From: Planctomycetaceae bacterium
Lineage (GTDB): Bacteria > Planctomycetota > Phycisphaerae > SM23-33
Reading direction: 5' to 3'
DNA: 64,000 nucleotides
Assembly (NCBI GenBank): GCA_039680605.1
Contig: JBDKTA010000010.1
Span: 1-64,000 of the forward strand
Below, in pieces: positions 8,865-24,567 of this stretch; within the stretch, counting starts at the first letter, position 1; each line of letters opens with the position of its first letter. Below the pieces are notes generated by a model that worked only from the letters and a program-made list of their open reading frames with translations, was not told the origin of the DNA and ran no database searches. Position numbers and translations under genes: made by a program.

Positions 8865-9878
8865 TCACCCGCCTGACAGGAACTCCTCGACCAGCGCGAC
8901 GAGATTTTCTGTCGGCGTTTCGGGGCGCAGGGGTTTGGCGGGGGCGAGGATGAAGCCGCCGCCTTTGCTCATTTCGATTCGCAGGCGGCGGATCTCGGCG
9001 ACCAGTTCGTCAGGTCCGGCGAAGGGGATTGTGCTCTGGCTGCCCAGGCAGCCCCAGAAGGTGATCCGATCGCCCCAGGCTTTCTTGAGGGCGTAGGGGT
9101 CCATGCCGGCCGCTTCGGGCTGGACGCTTTCCAGCACGTCCAGGCCGATCTCGCAGATGTCGCCCATGATGTCGGCCGTGCTGCCGCAGCAGTGGACGAC
9201 GGCCTTCTTGCCCTGGGCGTGGATGGCATCGAAGATTCGGGCGTAGCGCGGCTTGTAGAACCGCCGCCAGCGGTCGGCCCCCATGAGGATGCCGCGCTGG
9301 ATGCCCCAGTCGTCGCCCATGAAGATGGCGTCGGCTTCGATGCCCTCGCAGGCATTGATGAACTCGATCGTCAGCTCGCACATGCGGTCGAGCAGCTCGG
9401 CGTAGAAATCCTCCTCGGCCACGCAGTCCATCAGCGTCTCTTCGAAGCCGCGCAGGTACCAGGCGTCCCACATGCATGTCCAGAGGTGGATGTACGTGAA
9501 GGAATCGCGATTGGCCGCGACGGCGTCGATCACGCCCTGCCGCGCCTGCGGGTTCAGAAACGCCTGGGCCTTGGGGAAGTCGTAGCCGTCGAACGACGGC
9601 TTCTTGAGGCCCGGCTCGATCACGACCGGCGCTTCCTTATCGGTTCGCCAGAGCGTACCGAAGGCGTCGCGATGGTGCGCCTCGTCGATGCGCTGATTCG
9701 GCGGCCACGCGATTCCCCCGCAAGGGGCGATGTACGGAATGATCCGCTTGCGCCAGTCGGCATTGCCATAATACGCGTCGACGCGCTCAGCCACGCCGCC
9801 TTCGAACGCCAGCGTGTACGGCACCGGGTCCGTCTGGCGGTGGGCGATCTGGTCCAGGATGATCTGGCGCGGGGTCAT
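8865..9878 (-). CDS. Uroporphyrinogen-decarboxylase-like protein
   Basis: This 337-residue protein has the URO-D barrel layout. It opens MTPRQIILDQIAHRQTDPVP and has a central GDDWGIQRGILMGADRWR. A typical VHCCGSTADIMGDICEIGLD / LESVQPEAAGMD segment follows, then GDRITFWGCLGSQSTIPF near the C terminus. The His-Cys-Cys-Gly region is where corrinoid/methyltransferase members bind zinc or substrate. The start codon lies only 2 nt from the lacZ stop, so the two genes are almost certainly co-transcribed and translationally coupled. Its pairing with a beta-galactosidase suggests a sugar or methylated-glycan catabolic role rather than heme synthesis; that is inference. Confidence 0.8.
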   Translation of the reverse strand: MTPRQIILDQIAHRQTDPVPYTLAFEGGVAERVDAYYGNADWRKRIIPYIAPCGGIAWPPNQRIDEAHHRDAFGTLWRTDKEAPVVIEPGLKKPSFDGYDFPKAQAFLNPQARQGVIDAVAANRDSFTYIHLWTCMWDAWYLRGFEETLMDCVAEEDFYAELLDRMCELTIEFINACEGIEADAIFMGDDWGIQRGILMGADRWRRFYKPRYARIFDAIHAQGKKAVVHCCGSTADIMGDICEIGLDVLESVQPEAAGMDPYALKKAWGDRITFWGCLGSQSTIPFAGPDELVAEIRRLRIEMSKGGGFILAPAKPLRPETPTENLVALVEEFLSGG

Positions 9879-9880
9879 CC

Positions 9881-16369
<6,489 letters not shown>

Positions 16370-16701
16370 CGCCACGGGCGCAAAAAAAGGACCGGCTTGT
16401 CTGAAAGACAAACCGGCCCGGTTGTCCGGTAGGCGGGGGGGGACCTCCGGACCCATGCACATTAACTAATGTGGCCCCGCCAAGTCAAATAAATTATTCA
16501 AAAAGATCTCTCGCCAAAAAGATAGTGCCGACCTTCGGTCCCACTTATATTATTCTGAGCAGAATGCTGCCAGTCTGTCGGAAGGTTTCCCCAAGCCGCA
16601 TCAGGCTAATCCATATACCGGGAACCCTTCAGGGCATCTGAACGTTTCGACTGTCGGCCGGTCAATTCAACCCGGCTGGTGGTTATTGGGAGCCGGACCT
16701 G
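16370..16701. other. Intergenic region before the metal-efflux cluster
   Basis: There is no gene here. At 16383-16418 a hairpin (stem CCGG.TTGTC/GACAA.CCGG, one mismatch) has a run of seven A on its 5' side. It would therefore terminate minus-strand rather than plus-strand transcription, yet no minus-strand gene is nearby. A dyad ATTCTG-AG-CAGAAT lies at 16552-16565, where an operator for the efflux operon could be. No convincing -35/-10 pair was found. A GGGAG ribosome-binding site precedes the ATG at 16702. Confidence 0.45.
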
Positions 16702-18102
16702 ATGACACGCAATTGGACCGCAAAGATGTTCTTGGTCGCGACGATGGCTTTAACGTGCGGCTGCGCTGGCTTGGCCCTGGAGCACGAGGCCCGCGCCCGT
16801 CGCGATGTCGCGGCCGTGCAGGGGACCTACCGCCCGGTCTCTTCGCGCCCCGCTCTGCCGAAGTTGACGCCGGCCTCGCCTCTGGCGGATCTGATCCGCT
16901 ACGCGGTGCTGAATAATCCTTCAGCCGAGTCGGCGTTCTACCAGTGGAAAGCGGCTGTGGAGGAAATCACGCTGGCCCGGTCGCTTCCGGACCCGATGCT
17001 GAATATCAACGCCGAAATCACGCGCAGCCTGGAAGGGCTCACGCCGGCGATCATGAGCGACCCGATGGCCAACTGGCCCGGCCCGGGCAAGCTGCCGCTG
17101 CGGGCACAACAGGCGTACCATGAGGCGCAGCGAAAACGCGCCAAGTTTGAAAACGAACTGCTGACCGTCACGCTCAACGTCAAGCGGTCTTACTACCAAC
17201 TGTGGGTCCTTCAGGAGCAGATCCGCTGGACCAGCCAGATCGCCGTTGTGGCCACGCAGAGCGAGCAGGACGCCCTCCAGCGACTGACGGTCGGCAAATC
17301 GTTGCAGCAGGACGTGTTGCGGGCTCAAATGGAGCGTGACCGCATCCGCAATGACCTGGCAAACCTCCAGGACTCGCGCGACTCGGTCCTCGCCCGCCTC
17401 CGCGCGGCGCTGGGCCTGGGCCCGCGCGAACCCCTGCCGGATTTCCAACTGCGGCTGGATCCGGCAGCCGCTGACTTCACCGAAGCGTCGCTGCTGGAAA
17501 CAGCCATGGCGCGCAACCCCCGCCTCAAGGAAATGCGCAGCGAGGTCGATCGCGCAATGGCGATGTACGCCCTGGCCCAGAAGACGGCGGTGCCGGATTA
17601 TTCCTGGGGCGTCGGCGTCAACGTGCTCCAGACGCCCCTGCCGGTGATGCCCAGCTTCGGAATCACCCTGCCCATCTGGCGTGACAAGATCGCCGCCGAG
17701 ATCGCAAAAGGCCAAGCCGGCGTTGATGCCGCCAGAGCGCGTCTTTCGGCTGAGGAACTGGACTTGGCGGTGCGGTTTGCGGAGGCGGCGCTGGCCTGGC
17801 GGCAGGCCGACCGCAACGTGCGGCTGTACGGGCAACAACTGCTCCCCAAGGCCAAGGCCACAATGGAATCGGCGCGAGCCGGTTACGTCGCCGGCAGCAG
17901 CGGGTTCCTGGAACTGCTCGAGGCCCAGCGCTCGCTGCTGGACGTGAACATGAATCACAGCATGGCTGTTGGCCAGCGCGAAATCGCCTTTTCGGAACTC
18001 TCACTGGTGGTGTTGGGGCGTATGCCCGCCGCCGCGCAAGGCTTGGCCGCGCCGCCTCCGGTCGCCGGCCGCGCAGAAGTCAGGTCCTCTCCAAAGAAGT
18101 AA
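16702..18102 (+). CDS. TolC/CusC-family outer-membrane efflux channel
   Basis: This 466-residue protein has a signal ending in a Cys-containing lipobox region (MALTCGC), so it may be lipidated like CusC. The body is the duplicated outer-membrane efflux protein architecture: long amphipathic helices with repeated coiled-coil phrases (LEVTLNVK-like segment LLTVTLNVKRSYYQLWVLQ, then SAGYVAGSSGFLELLEAQRSL-type ending). It supplies the outer-membrane exit duct of the tripartite pump whose adaptor and RND permease are encoded at 19374 and 20726. First gene of the cluster. Confidence 0.88.
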   Translation: MTRNWTAKMFLVATMALTCGCAGLALEHEARARRDVAAVQGTYRPVSSRPALPKLTPASPLADLIRYAVLNNPSAESAFYQWKAAVEEITLARSLPDPMLNINAEITRSLEGLTPAIMSDPMANWPGPGKLPLRAQQAYHEAQRKRAKFENELLTVTLNVKRSYYQLWVLQEQIRWTSQIAVVATQSEQDALQRLTVGKSLQQDVLRAQMERDRIRNDLANLQDSRDSVLARLRAALGLGPREPLPDFQLRLDPAAADFTEASLLETAMARNPRLKEMRSEVDRAMAMYALAQKTAVPDYSWGVGVNVLQTPLPVMPSFGITLPIWRDKIAAEIAKGQAGVDAARARLSAEELDLAVRFAEAALAWRQADRNVRLYGQQLLPKAKATMESARAGYVAGSSGFLELLEAQRSLLDVNMNHSMAVGQREIAFSELSLVVLGRMPAAAQGLAAPPPVAGRAEVRSSPKK

Positions 18103-18163
18103 TGATTCCAGGAACGAACCTGGGCCGCCGCTCGTTCTGATGGTGCAGGCGGAGATGTATGTA

Positions 18164-18604
18164 ATGAAACGATGGATCCCCTTGGCCTTGTTGGCGGCGT
18201 TTTTCGGCCTTATGTTGGTTTTGAGGTGGATGGGGCTTCCTAAGCTTATGGGTCAGCCCAGCAGTTATCTTGGCGCCGGGCCGGTTTTGGCAGGTGCCGT
18301 CCTGGCGCTGGCGGCGTTGCGGCAGTTATCCGTGGCGCAGACGACGATTAAAGCCTTTGATGAACCCACCCGCCTGGTCACGGGAGGGATCTATCGTTAC
18401 ACGCGAAATCCAATTTACCTGGGTTTGGCGCTGATGCTGGTGGGAGGATGCATCCTGCTGGGCGGGCGATGCCTGGTGATTCCGGTGTTCCTGTTCGTCG
18501 CAGTCGCCGACCGATGGGTCATCCGGGCCGAAGAGAAATTGCTCTCCCGCGCGTTCGGGAATGAATTTGCGATCTACCGATCGAAAACGCCGAGATGGAT
18601 ATGA
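18164..18604 (+). CDS. Isoprenylcysteine carboxyl methyltransferase (ICMT)-family membrane protein
   Basis: This 146-residue integral membrane protein has about four hydrophobic helices and the ICMT/PEMT C-terminal signature. RLVTGGIYRYTRNPIYLGL is followed near the end by RAEEKLLSRAFGNEF and the final YRSKTPRW. In this family the R-x-x-R-N-P-x-Y-x-x motif and the EE segment bind S-adenosylmethionine. The start at 18164 is chosen because GGAG at 18151-18154 is 9 nt upstream; earlier ATGs lack spacing. It is embedded in the metal-efflux operon. Its methyl acceptor is unknown; bacterial members commonly sit beside metal or copper genes. Confidence 0.85.
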   Translation: MKRWIPLALLAAFFGLMLVLRWMGLPKLMGQPSSYLGAGPVLAGAVLALAALRQLSVAQTTIKAFDEPTRLVTGGIYRYTRNPIYLGLALMLVGGCILLGGRCLVIPVFLFVAVADRWVIRAEEKLLSRAFGNEFAIYRSKTPRWI

Positions 18605-18631
18605 GAATCGAATATCCCGAAAGGAACTGAA

Positions 18632-18961
18632 ATGAAGTTCATTCTTGCAATGGTGCCGGTGCTGGGTTTAACGATATTATTGGCGGGCTGCAGCCACGAC
18701 ATGTCGAACTGTCCATTCCATGCCATGGCTCGACCCTTCCAGGGGCCCTCGGCCATGAGCGTCGACAGCACGATTACCTTTGCCAATGATCGTTGCCCGA
18801 TCATGGGCGGCGAAATCGAGGCGGACAAAGTGCCTGCCTCGCTGGTGCGGGACTACAAGGGCAAGAAGGTCGCCTTCTGCTGCGGGGGATGCCCGGCGCA
18901 ATGGGACAACCTGAGCGATGCCCAGAAGGATGCAAAACTGCGCGGCGTCTCCAAGACGTAG
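18632..18961 (+). CDS. Small lipoprotein with YHS/TRASH-like metal-binding motif
   Basis: This 109-residue protein has a lipobox (LLAGC, Cys at about residue 20) after GAAAGGAACTGA ribosome-binding sequence. The mature domain has NDRCPIMGGEI and, 25 residues later, KKVAFCCGGCPAQW. This C...CC..C arrangement is typical of the YHS/TRASH treble-clef-like metal sensors and scavengers associated with copper, silver or mercury handling. It probably binds metal in the periplasm and passes it to, or buffers it for, the adjacent efflux pump. That role is inferred from context. Confidence 0.8.
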   Translation: MKFILAMVPVLGLTILLAGCSHDMSNCPFHAMARPFQGPSAMSVDSTITFANDRCPIMGGEIEADKVPASLVRDYKGKKVAFCCGGCPAQWDNLSDAQKDAKLRGVSKT

Positions 18962-18987
18962 CGATGCCTGACGCTGAGGAGAAGGCA

Positions 18988-19317
18988 ATGTCACGACGAT
19001 CAACAATCCTCATTGTGCCGGTTGTTTTGGTTTTGGTGGTCTTGGCCGTCGGGTGTCAGCAACCACAGGAACTGACGCATGGCGCGGGGCAGACCTTGAC
19101 TTCGGGCGATGCTCCCAGCGTCCTTTGCGATAGATGCAAGACAGTCTGGATTAAGCGTCCCGACACCAACATCAAGGGCATGATCACTTTGCGCCCGGAA
19201 AAGGTGATGGAATGCCCGGACTGTAAGTCGGCCGCGGAAAACTTCTTCCTGACGGGAAAGCTTCAGCACAGTTGCAAGACCTGTGGCGGCACGATGGAAC
19301 AATGCCACACTCATTGA
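18988..19317 (+). CDS. Small Cys-rich lipoprotein with zinc-ribbon-like pairs
   Basis: This 109-residue protein starts at 18988, 5 nt after a GAGGAGAAGG ribosome-binding site; an upstream ATG at 18964 lacks one. A hydrophobic signal ends in AVGC (lipobox). The mature part has CDRCKTVW, then ECPDCKSA about 35 residues on, then CKTCGG and a final CHTH. Three Cys pairs plus terminal histidines suggest a structural or transport metal site. No named family is recognised. Operon position right before the metal-binding adaptor gene supports a periplasmic metal-handling role. Confidence 0.75.
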   Translation: MSRRSTILIVPVVLVLVVLAVGCQQPQELTHGAGQTLTSGDAPSVLCDRCKTVWIKRPDTNIKGMITLRPEKVMECPDCKSAAENFFLTGKLQHSCKTCGGTMEQCHTH

Positions 19318-19373
19318 TTCGCCGCGATCGCGCAGCCCTCGACCGCGACATAGGCAGTTGTTGGAGAATTGCC

Positions 19374-20729
19374 ATGAGACTATCTTTCCGCCATCGGTGG
19401 CTGCCGGTGGTCTTGAGCGTGATGGCGCTCTTCCTGGCCGCCTCGTGCAGCGACAGCGGCGAGCGACAGGGTGGATCGCCGGGTTCAGCCCCGGCGGCGC
19501 AGCGGATTCTGTACTGGTCCTGCTCGATGCACCCACAGATCAAGGCCCCGCAAAGTGGCAAGTGCCCCATCTGCTTTATGGACCTGATTCCCGTTTACGA
19601 AACCTCGCCCGACGGGGGCGATGGCGGCGCTGCCCGCCTGACGCTCTCGCAGACCGCACGCGAACTGGCCGAGATCGAGACGGCCCCGGTGGAACTGCGG
19701 GTTCCTGCCGCTACCGTCAATCTGTCGGGCAAGATCGAGCTGGACGAGACCAGGCTGGCCCAGGTCGCGGCGTGGGTGGGCGGCCGCGTCGACAAAATTT
19801 TCGTCGACTACGTCGGCAGAACCGTCGCCAAGGGCGATCCGCTAATCCTGATCTACAGCCCCGAGCTGCGGGCGGCGCAGGAGGAGTTCCTGATCAGCCG
19901 GCGGCAGCTCGATGCCGCCAAGTCCGGCGGCGATGCCGAAGCCGCCGCCTCCGCTTCGGCGCTGGAGGCCGCGTCACGCCGCAAGCTCGAGCTGTGGGGC
20001 ATACTGCCTTCGCAAGTTGACGAGCTGATCAAGAGCGGCCGCGCGAGCGACCAGGTCACCATCTATGCCCCCGCCGGCGGCACAGTGATTGAACGTGATG
20101 CCTACTCCGGCAAATACGTCGAGGCCGGCGAGCGGCTGCTGGGCATCGCCGACCTGAGCACCGTCTGGGCGGTGCTGGACGCGTATGAACTCGACATCGC
20201 CCTTCTGCGAAGCGGCCAGGAAGCCAGGTTCCAGACCGACGCCATGCCGGGCAAGACCTTCACCGGGCGCGTCGTGTTCATTCAGCCGACGCTCGATGAG
20301 GCCACCCGCACAATCAAGGTTCGTCTCGTCGTGCCCAACCCCGACCAGCAGCTTAAGCCCGGCATGTATGTTCGCGCAGCCATCGCGGCCGCGCCTGCGG
20401 CCGGCGGGCAAAAGGTTCTGATGATCCCTGCCACGGCGCCGCTGCTGACGGGAACGCGGGCCGTGGTCTATGTCGAAGAACGCACGAACGAGCAGGTGTC
20501 ATACGTCGGGCACGAGGTGGAACTCGGCGGCCGCGCCGGCGACTACTACATCGTCCGCTCGGGCCTGAGCGAGGGGCAGCGCGTCGTCACGCGCGGCAAT
20601 TTCAAAATCGATGCGGCCCTGCAGATCCAGGCCAAACCCAGCATGATGAAACCCAAGGAGGCTGCCGGTGCGGCCACTCAAGCCGTCCCGCCGCAACATC
20701 AGCACAGTCCGACGGGAGGGCGGCCATGA
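19374..20729 (+). CDS. RND efflux periplasmic adaptor (CusB type) with heavy-metal binding domain
   Basis: This 451-residue lipoprotein (lipobox AASC, Cys 25) begins, after the signal, with YWSCSMHPQIKAP and GKCPICFMDLIPV, the heavy-metal-binding domain found in CusB-type adaptors. The hairpin/lipoyl/beta-barrel adaptor fold follows: VNLSGKIELDE, then VGGRVDKIFVDYVG, and later GRVVFIQPTLDEATRTIKVR. The N-terminal Cys/Met/His site probably loads Cu(I)/Ag(I) or another soft metal onto the pump. It overlaps the next gene by ATGA at 20726-20729, indicating coupled translation. The start is set by GGAGAA upstream of 19374. Confidence 0.93.
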   Translation: MRLSFRHRWLPVVLSVMALFLAASCSDSGERQGGSPGSAPAAQRILYWSCSMHPQIKAPQSGKCPICFMDLIPVYETSPDGGDGGAARLTLSQTARELAEIETAPVELRVPAATVNLSGKIELDETRLAQVAAWVGGRVDKIFVDYVGRTVAKGDPLILIYSPELRAAQEEFLISRRQLDAAKSGGDAEAAASASALEAASRRKLELWGILPSQVDELIKSGRASDQVTIYAPAGGTVIERDAYSGKYVEAGERLLGIADLSTVWAVLDAYELDIALLRSGQEARFQTDAMPGKTFTGRVVFIQPTLDEATRTIKVRLVVPNPDQQLKPGMYVRAAIAAAPAAGGQKVLMIPATAPLLTGTRAVVYVEERTNEQVSYVGHEVELGGRAGDYYIVRSGLSEGQRVVTRGNFKIDAALQIQAKPSMMKPKEAAGAATQAVPPQHQHSPTGGRP

Positions 20730-23700
20730 ACCCACTGCCGCGGCTTGCGGATCGACCGCCCGTGCAGGGGCCCATCAACAAGACGATCCGCTTCTGCCTG
20801 GAAAACAAGCTGGTGGTCTTCCTGCTGCTGGCGTTCCTGGTGGGCTGGGGCATGTACGTCATGCCGTTCAAACAGCCCATCGCGGGCCTGCCCAGCAATC
20901 CAGTCCCCGTCGACGCCATTCCCGATATCGGCGAGAACCAGCAGATCGTCTTTACGGACTGGCCCGGGCGCTCGCCGCAGGATGTCGAAGACCAGGTCAC
21001 GTACCCGCTGACGATCGCACTGCAGGGGATGGCCGGCGTCAAGAATGTCCGCAGCCAGTCCATGTTTGGTTTCTCGACGGTCTTTGTAATCTTCAACGAG
21101 GACGTGGAATTCTACTGGGCCCGCACGCGACTTCTGGAGCGGCTGAACATCGCCCAGCAGCGATTGCCCGAGGGCGTTATTCCCGCTCTGGGGCCCGACG
21201 CCACCGCACTGGGTCAGGTGTTCTGGTACACGCTGGAGGGGCGTGGCTTCGACATGCAGGAGTTGCGGTCGATCCAGGACTGGTACGTCCGCAACATGCT
21301 CCAGTCTACCGAGGGCGTCAGCGAAGTCGCCTCCATCGGAGGCTACGTCAAGGAGTACCAGGTCGACGTCAACCCCGACGCCATGCGGGCGCAGAAGGTC
21401 ATGCTCCAGGACGTATTCATGGCTGTCAATCGGGCCAACATCGATGTCGGGGCCGAGACCATCGACTTCAACGGCGTGGAATACACGCTCCGCGGCAAGG
21501 GTTTCATCAAGGGCGTGGAGGACGTGGAGAACGTCCTGCTCAAGACCAACAACTCCGTGCCCATCTATGTCAAGAACGTCGCGACGGTGCACCTGGGGCC
21601 GGCCCTGCGACGCGGGGCCCTGGACAAGGAAGGCGCCGAGGCCGTCGGCGGCGTCGTGCTGGTACGCCACGGCGAGAACCCGCTGGCGGTCATCGAGCGG
21701 CTCAAGCAGAAGATCGACCAGATCCAGCCCAGCCTGCCCAGGAAGACCCTCGCCGACGGCACGGTCAGCCAGGTGCGGATCGTGCCCTTCTACGACCGCA
21801 CCGACCTGATTCACCAGACGCTCGACACGCTCAAGGACGCGCTGGTCGAGGAAGTGCTCATCACATGCTTCGTCGTCTTCATTCTGCTGGCGCACTTCCG
21901 GTCCAACATCCTGATCTCGGCGAATCTGCCCATCGCGGTGCTGGCGTCGTTCATTCTCATGAGGATCTTCAACGTCGAGTCGAACCTGATGAGCCTGGGC
22001 GGCATCGCCATCGCCATCGGATCGATGGTCGACATGGGGATCATCCTCTGCGAGAACATCGTGCGCCATTTCGACGAGGCTGACCCCAACGAAGACTCCC
22101 TCGAGGTCATCTACCGCGCCGCCAGCGAGGTCGGCAGCGCCGTCGTGACGGCCATCGCCACCACGCTGGTCTCGTTCATACCGATCTTTGCGCTGACCGG
22201 GCCTGAGGGCAAACTGTTTCGCCCGCTGGCGTACACCAAGACGTTTGCCCTGTTCGCTTCGGTGTTCGTGGCGCTGACGGTGCTGCCGGCCTTTGCCCAC
22301 ATCCTGTTCCGCCGCGGCAAGATTCACATGAGCATCCGCGCGATCGCCTACAGCGCCCTGGTGGCCGCCGGGGTGGTCGCGATCTTCTGGCTGTCGTTCT
22401 GGGCGGGCCTGCCGCTGATCCTGGCCGGGGCGTATCTGATCGCCGAGAAACGCCTGCCCCAGCGCGTGCGGCGGTGGATGCCGTACATCACCTCCGGCCT
22501 GGCCGCACTGTTCATCCTGGCGCTGCTGACCATGCACTGGATGCCGCTGGGCCTGGGCACCAGCCTGACCAAAAATCTGGTATTCGTCTTCGGGATCAAC
22601 ATCCTCTGGACGTCGGCGCGGTTGCTGGTGATCTATTTCTATCCGCATCTGCTGTCGGTCTTCCTGCGGCACAAGGTGGCGTTCATGACGGTTCCGGCCG
22701 TCATCTGCGCGCTGGGCCTGACGGTCTGGCTGGGATTCGACAAGACCTTCGGCTGGATTCCTGGCACGCTGTCCAAGGCGGGCGTGCCACAGGAGAAGGT
22801 CCGAGGGACGACGCTATGGGTCGGGGCTCATCACGAGTTTCCCGGACTGGGGCGGGAGTTCATGCCCTCGCTTGACGAAGGGTCGTTTCTATTCATGCCC
22901 ACCACCATGCCGCATGCCTCCATCGCCCAGGCGCTGGACATCGTGCAGAAGCAGGACCGGGCCATTCGTGCCATCCCCGAAGTGGACATGGTCGTGGGCA
23001 AGATCGGCCGCGCCGAGACGGCGCTGGATCCGGCCCCGGTCTCGATGATCGAGACGGTCATCACGTACAAATCGGAGTATGGCCTGCCCGATCCTGAAAC
23101 CGGTAAGCGCCCGCGGTTGTGGCGAGACCACATTCGCAGCGCCGACGACATCTGGAACGAGATTGTCAAGGCCGCCGAAATTCCCGGTTCGACCTCAGCC
23201 CCGAAGCTCCAGCCCATCGCGGCGCGCATCGTCATGCTGCAGTCGGGCATGCGAGCGCCGATGGGTGTGAAAGTGCGCGGGGGCAAGCTGGAAGAGATCG
23301 AGAAGGCCGGATATGACATCGCCCGGCTGCTCAAGGAAGTGCCTGGGGTGAACCCCGAGGCCGTCATTCCCGACCGCGTGGTGGGCAAGCCCTATCTCGA
23401 GATCGAGCCCGACCGCAAAAAGCTGGCGCGCTATAAGATCGCCATTCAGGATGTCCAGGACGTGATCGAGATCGCCCTGGGCGGCATCCGGGCTACCACC
23501 ACCGTCGAAGGGCGCGAGCGGTACCCCGTGCGCGTGCGCTACCAGCGGGAGTTGCGAGACACGGCCGAGGCCATCGAGCGGATCCTCGTGCCTTCCAGCG
23601 AGGGGGTGCAAGTGCCTCTGGCGCAGTTGGCGACGATCACGTACGTCGCCGGCCCGCAGGAGATCAAGAGCGAGGACACGTTCCTGGTCTCGTACGTGCT

Positions 23701-24490
23701 CTTCGACAAGCTCAAGGATTTCGCCGAGGTGGACGTCGTCGAGGCCGCCGCCGAATACTTGCGACAGAAGCAGGCCTCGGGCGGACTGGTTCTTCCGCCC
23801 AACACGCATTACATCTTCGCCGGCAGCTATGAAAACCAGTTGAACTTCCAGAAGCGGTTCATGGTGCTCCTGCCGGCGTCGCTGCTGGTGATCTTCCTGA
23901 TCTTGTATTTCCAATTCCATTCCACGCCCATCACGCTGCTGATCTTCGTGCAGATCGCCGTCGTCTGGGCCGGCGGATTCATCGCTCTGTGGCTGGCCGG
24001 CCAGCCGTGGTTCGACTTCGATATCTTCGGCCGAAGCTTCCGCGACATCTTCCACCTGCGCCAGTACAACCTCAGCGTAGCGGTGTGGGTGGGCTTCATC
24101 GCCCTGTTTGGATTGGCCACCGACGACGCGGTGGTCATCGTGACCTACCTCAACCAACTCTTCCGGTCGCGCCCTGTCGGTTCAATAGCCGACATCCGCA
24201 ATCTGATCATCGAAGGCGGCAGAAAACGCGTCCGCCCGTGCCTGATGACCACCGCTACCACCGTCCTGGCGCTGTTGCCTGTGCTGACGTCGACGGGCAA
24301 GGGCGCCGACGTGATGATTCCGATGGCGCTGCCGCTGGTGGGCGGCATGACTATCGAACTGATCACGCTGTTCATCACGCCGGTGATGTACGGCGCGCTG
24401 AAGGAACTGCTCTGGAAGCTCAAGCGGACCAAAGGCCACTTTGTTATCGCGGTCGACGCGCCGCCACCCGTGCCGCCGACGAGCTTCTAA
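20726..24490 (+). CDS. cusA: CusA/CzcA-family heavy-metal RND efflux permease with enlarged central insert
   Basis: This 1254-residue inner-membrane pump has the heavy-metal RND features: N-terminal helix, periplasmic porter loops (FTDWPGRSPQDVEDQVTYPL, VRSQSMFGFSTVFVIF), first TM bundle with IAIGSMVDMGIILCENIVRH, and second bundle ending GGMTIELITLFITPVMYGAL. Typical members are about 1040 residues; this one has roughly 140 extra residues (about 530-670) that form several additional hydrophobic helices between the two halves. Conserved Met residues lie in the second porter region (FLFMPTTMPHASIA). Metal specificity (Cu/Ag rather than Co/Zn/Cd) is suggested by the YHS and metal-binding adaptor partners only. 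Confidence 0.93.
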   Translation: MNPLPRLADRPPVQGPINKTIRFCLENKLVVFLLLAFLVGWGMYVMPFKQPIAGLPSNPVPVDAIPDIGENQQIVFTDWPGRSPQDVEDQVTYPLTIALQGMAGVKNVRSQSMFGFSTVFVIFNEDVEFYWARTRLLERLNIAQQRLPEGVIPALGPDATALGQVFWYTLEGRGFDMQELRSIQDWYVRNMLQSTEGVSEVASIGGYVKEYQVDVNPDAMRAQKVMLQDVFMAVNRANIDVGAETIDFNGVEYTLRGKGFIKGVEDVENVLLKTNNSVPIYVKNVATVHLGPALRRGALDKEGAEAVGGVVLVRHGENPLAVIERLKQKIDQIQPSLPRKTLADGTVSQVRIVPFYDRTDLIHQTLDTLKDALVEEVLITCFVVFILLAHFRSNILISANLPIAVLASFILMRIFNVESNLMSLGGIAIAIGSMVDMGIILCENIVRHFDEADPNEDSLEVIYRAASEVGSAVVTAIATTLVSFIPIFALTGPEGKLFRPLAYTKTFALFASVFVALTVLPAFAHILFRRGKIHMSIRAIAYSALVAAGVVAIFWLSFWAGLPLILAGAYLIAEKRLPQRVRRWMPYITSGLAALFILALLTMHWMPLGLGTSLTKNLVFVFGINILWTSARLLVIYFYPHLLSVFLRHKVAFMTVPAVICALGLTVWLGFDKTFGWIPGTLSKAGVPQEKVRGTTLWVGAHHEFPGLGREFMPSLDEGSFLFMPTTMPHASIAQALDIVQKQDRAIRAIPEVDMVVGKIGRAETALDPAPVSMIETVITYKSEYGLPDPETGKRPRLWRDHIRSADDIWNEIVKAAEIPGSTSAPKLQPIAARIVMLQSGMRAPMGVKVRGGKLEEIEKAGYDIARLLKEVPGVNPEAVIPDRVVGKPYLEIEPDRKKLARYKIAIQDVQDVIEIALGGIRATTTVEGRERYPVRVRYQRELRDTAEAIERILVPSSEGVQVPLAQLATITYVAGPQEIKSEDTFLVSYVLFDKLKDFAEVDVVEAAAEYLRQKQASGGLVLPPNTHYIFAGSYENQLNFQKRFMVLLPASLLVIFLILYFQFHSTPITLLIFVQIAVVWAGGFIALWLAGQPWFDFDIFGRSFRDIFHLRQYNLSVAVWVGFIALFGLATDDAVVIVTYLNQLFRSRPVGSIADIRNLIIEGGRKRVRPCLMTTATTVLALLPVLTSTGKGADVMIPMALPLVGGMTIELITLFITPVMYGALKELLWKLKRTKGHFVIAVDAPPPVPPTSF

Positions 24491-24567
24491 GGCGCAGCTC
24501 AATCAATTGACGTGGATTGCCCACCCCGCATACACTACCCAATCCACAAAAGCGAAGGTCGTTCGAT

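Noticed and set aside
20699-22672. 657-codon antisense frame over the RND pump
   Set aside because: Charged, repetitive, motif-free; the pump on the other strand is unmistakable.
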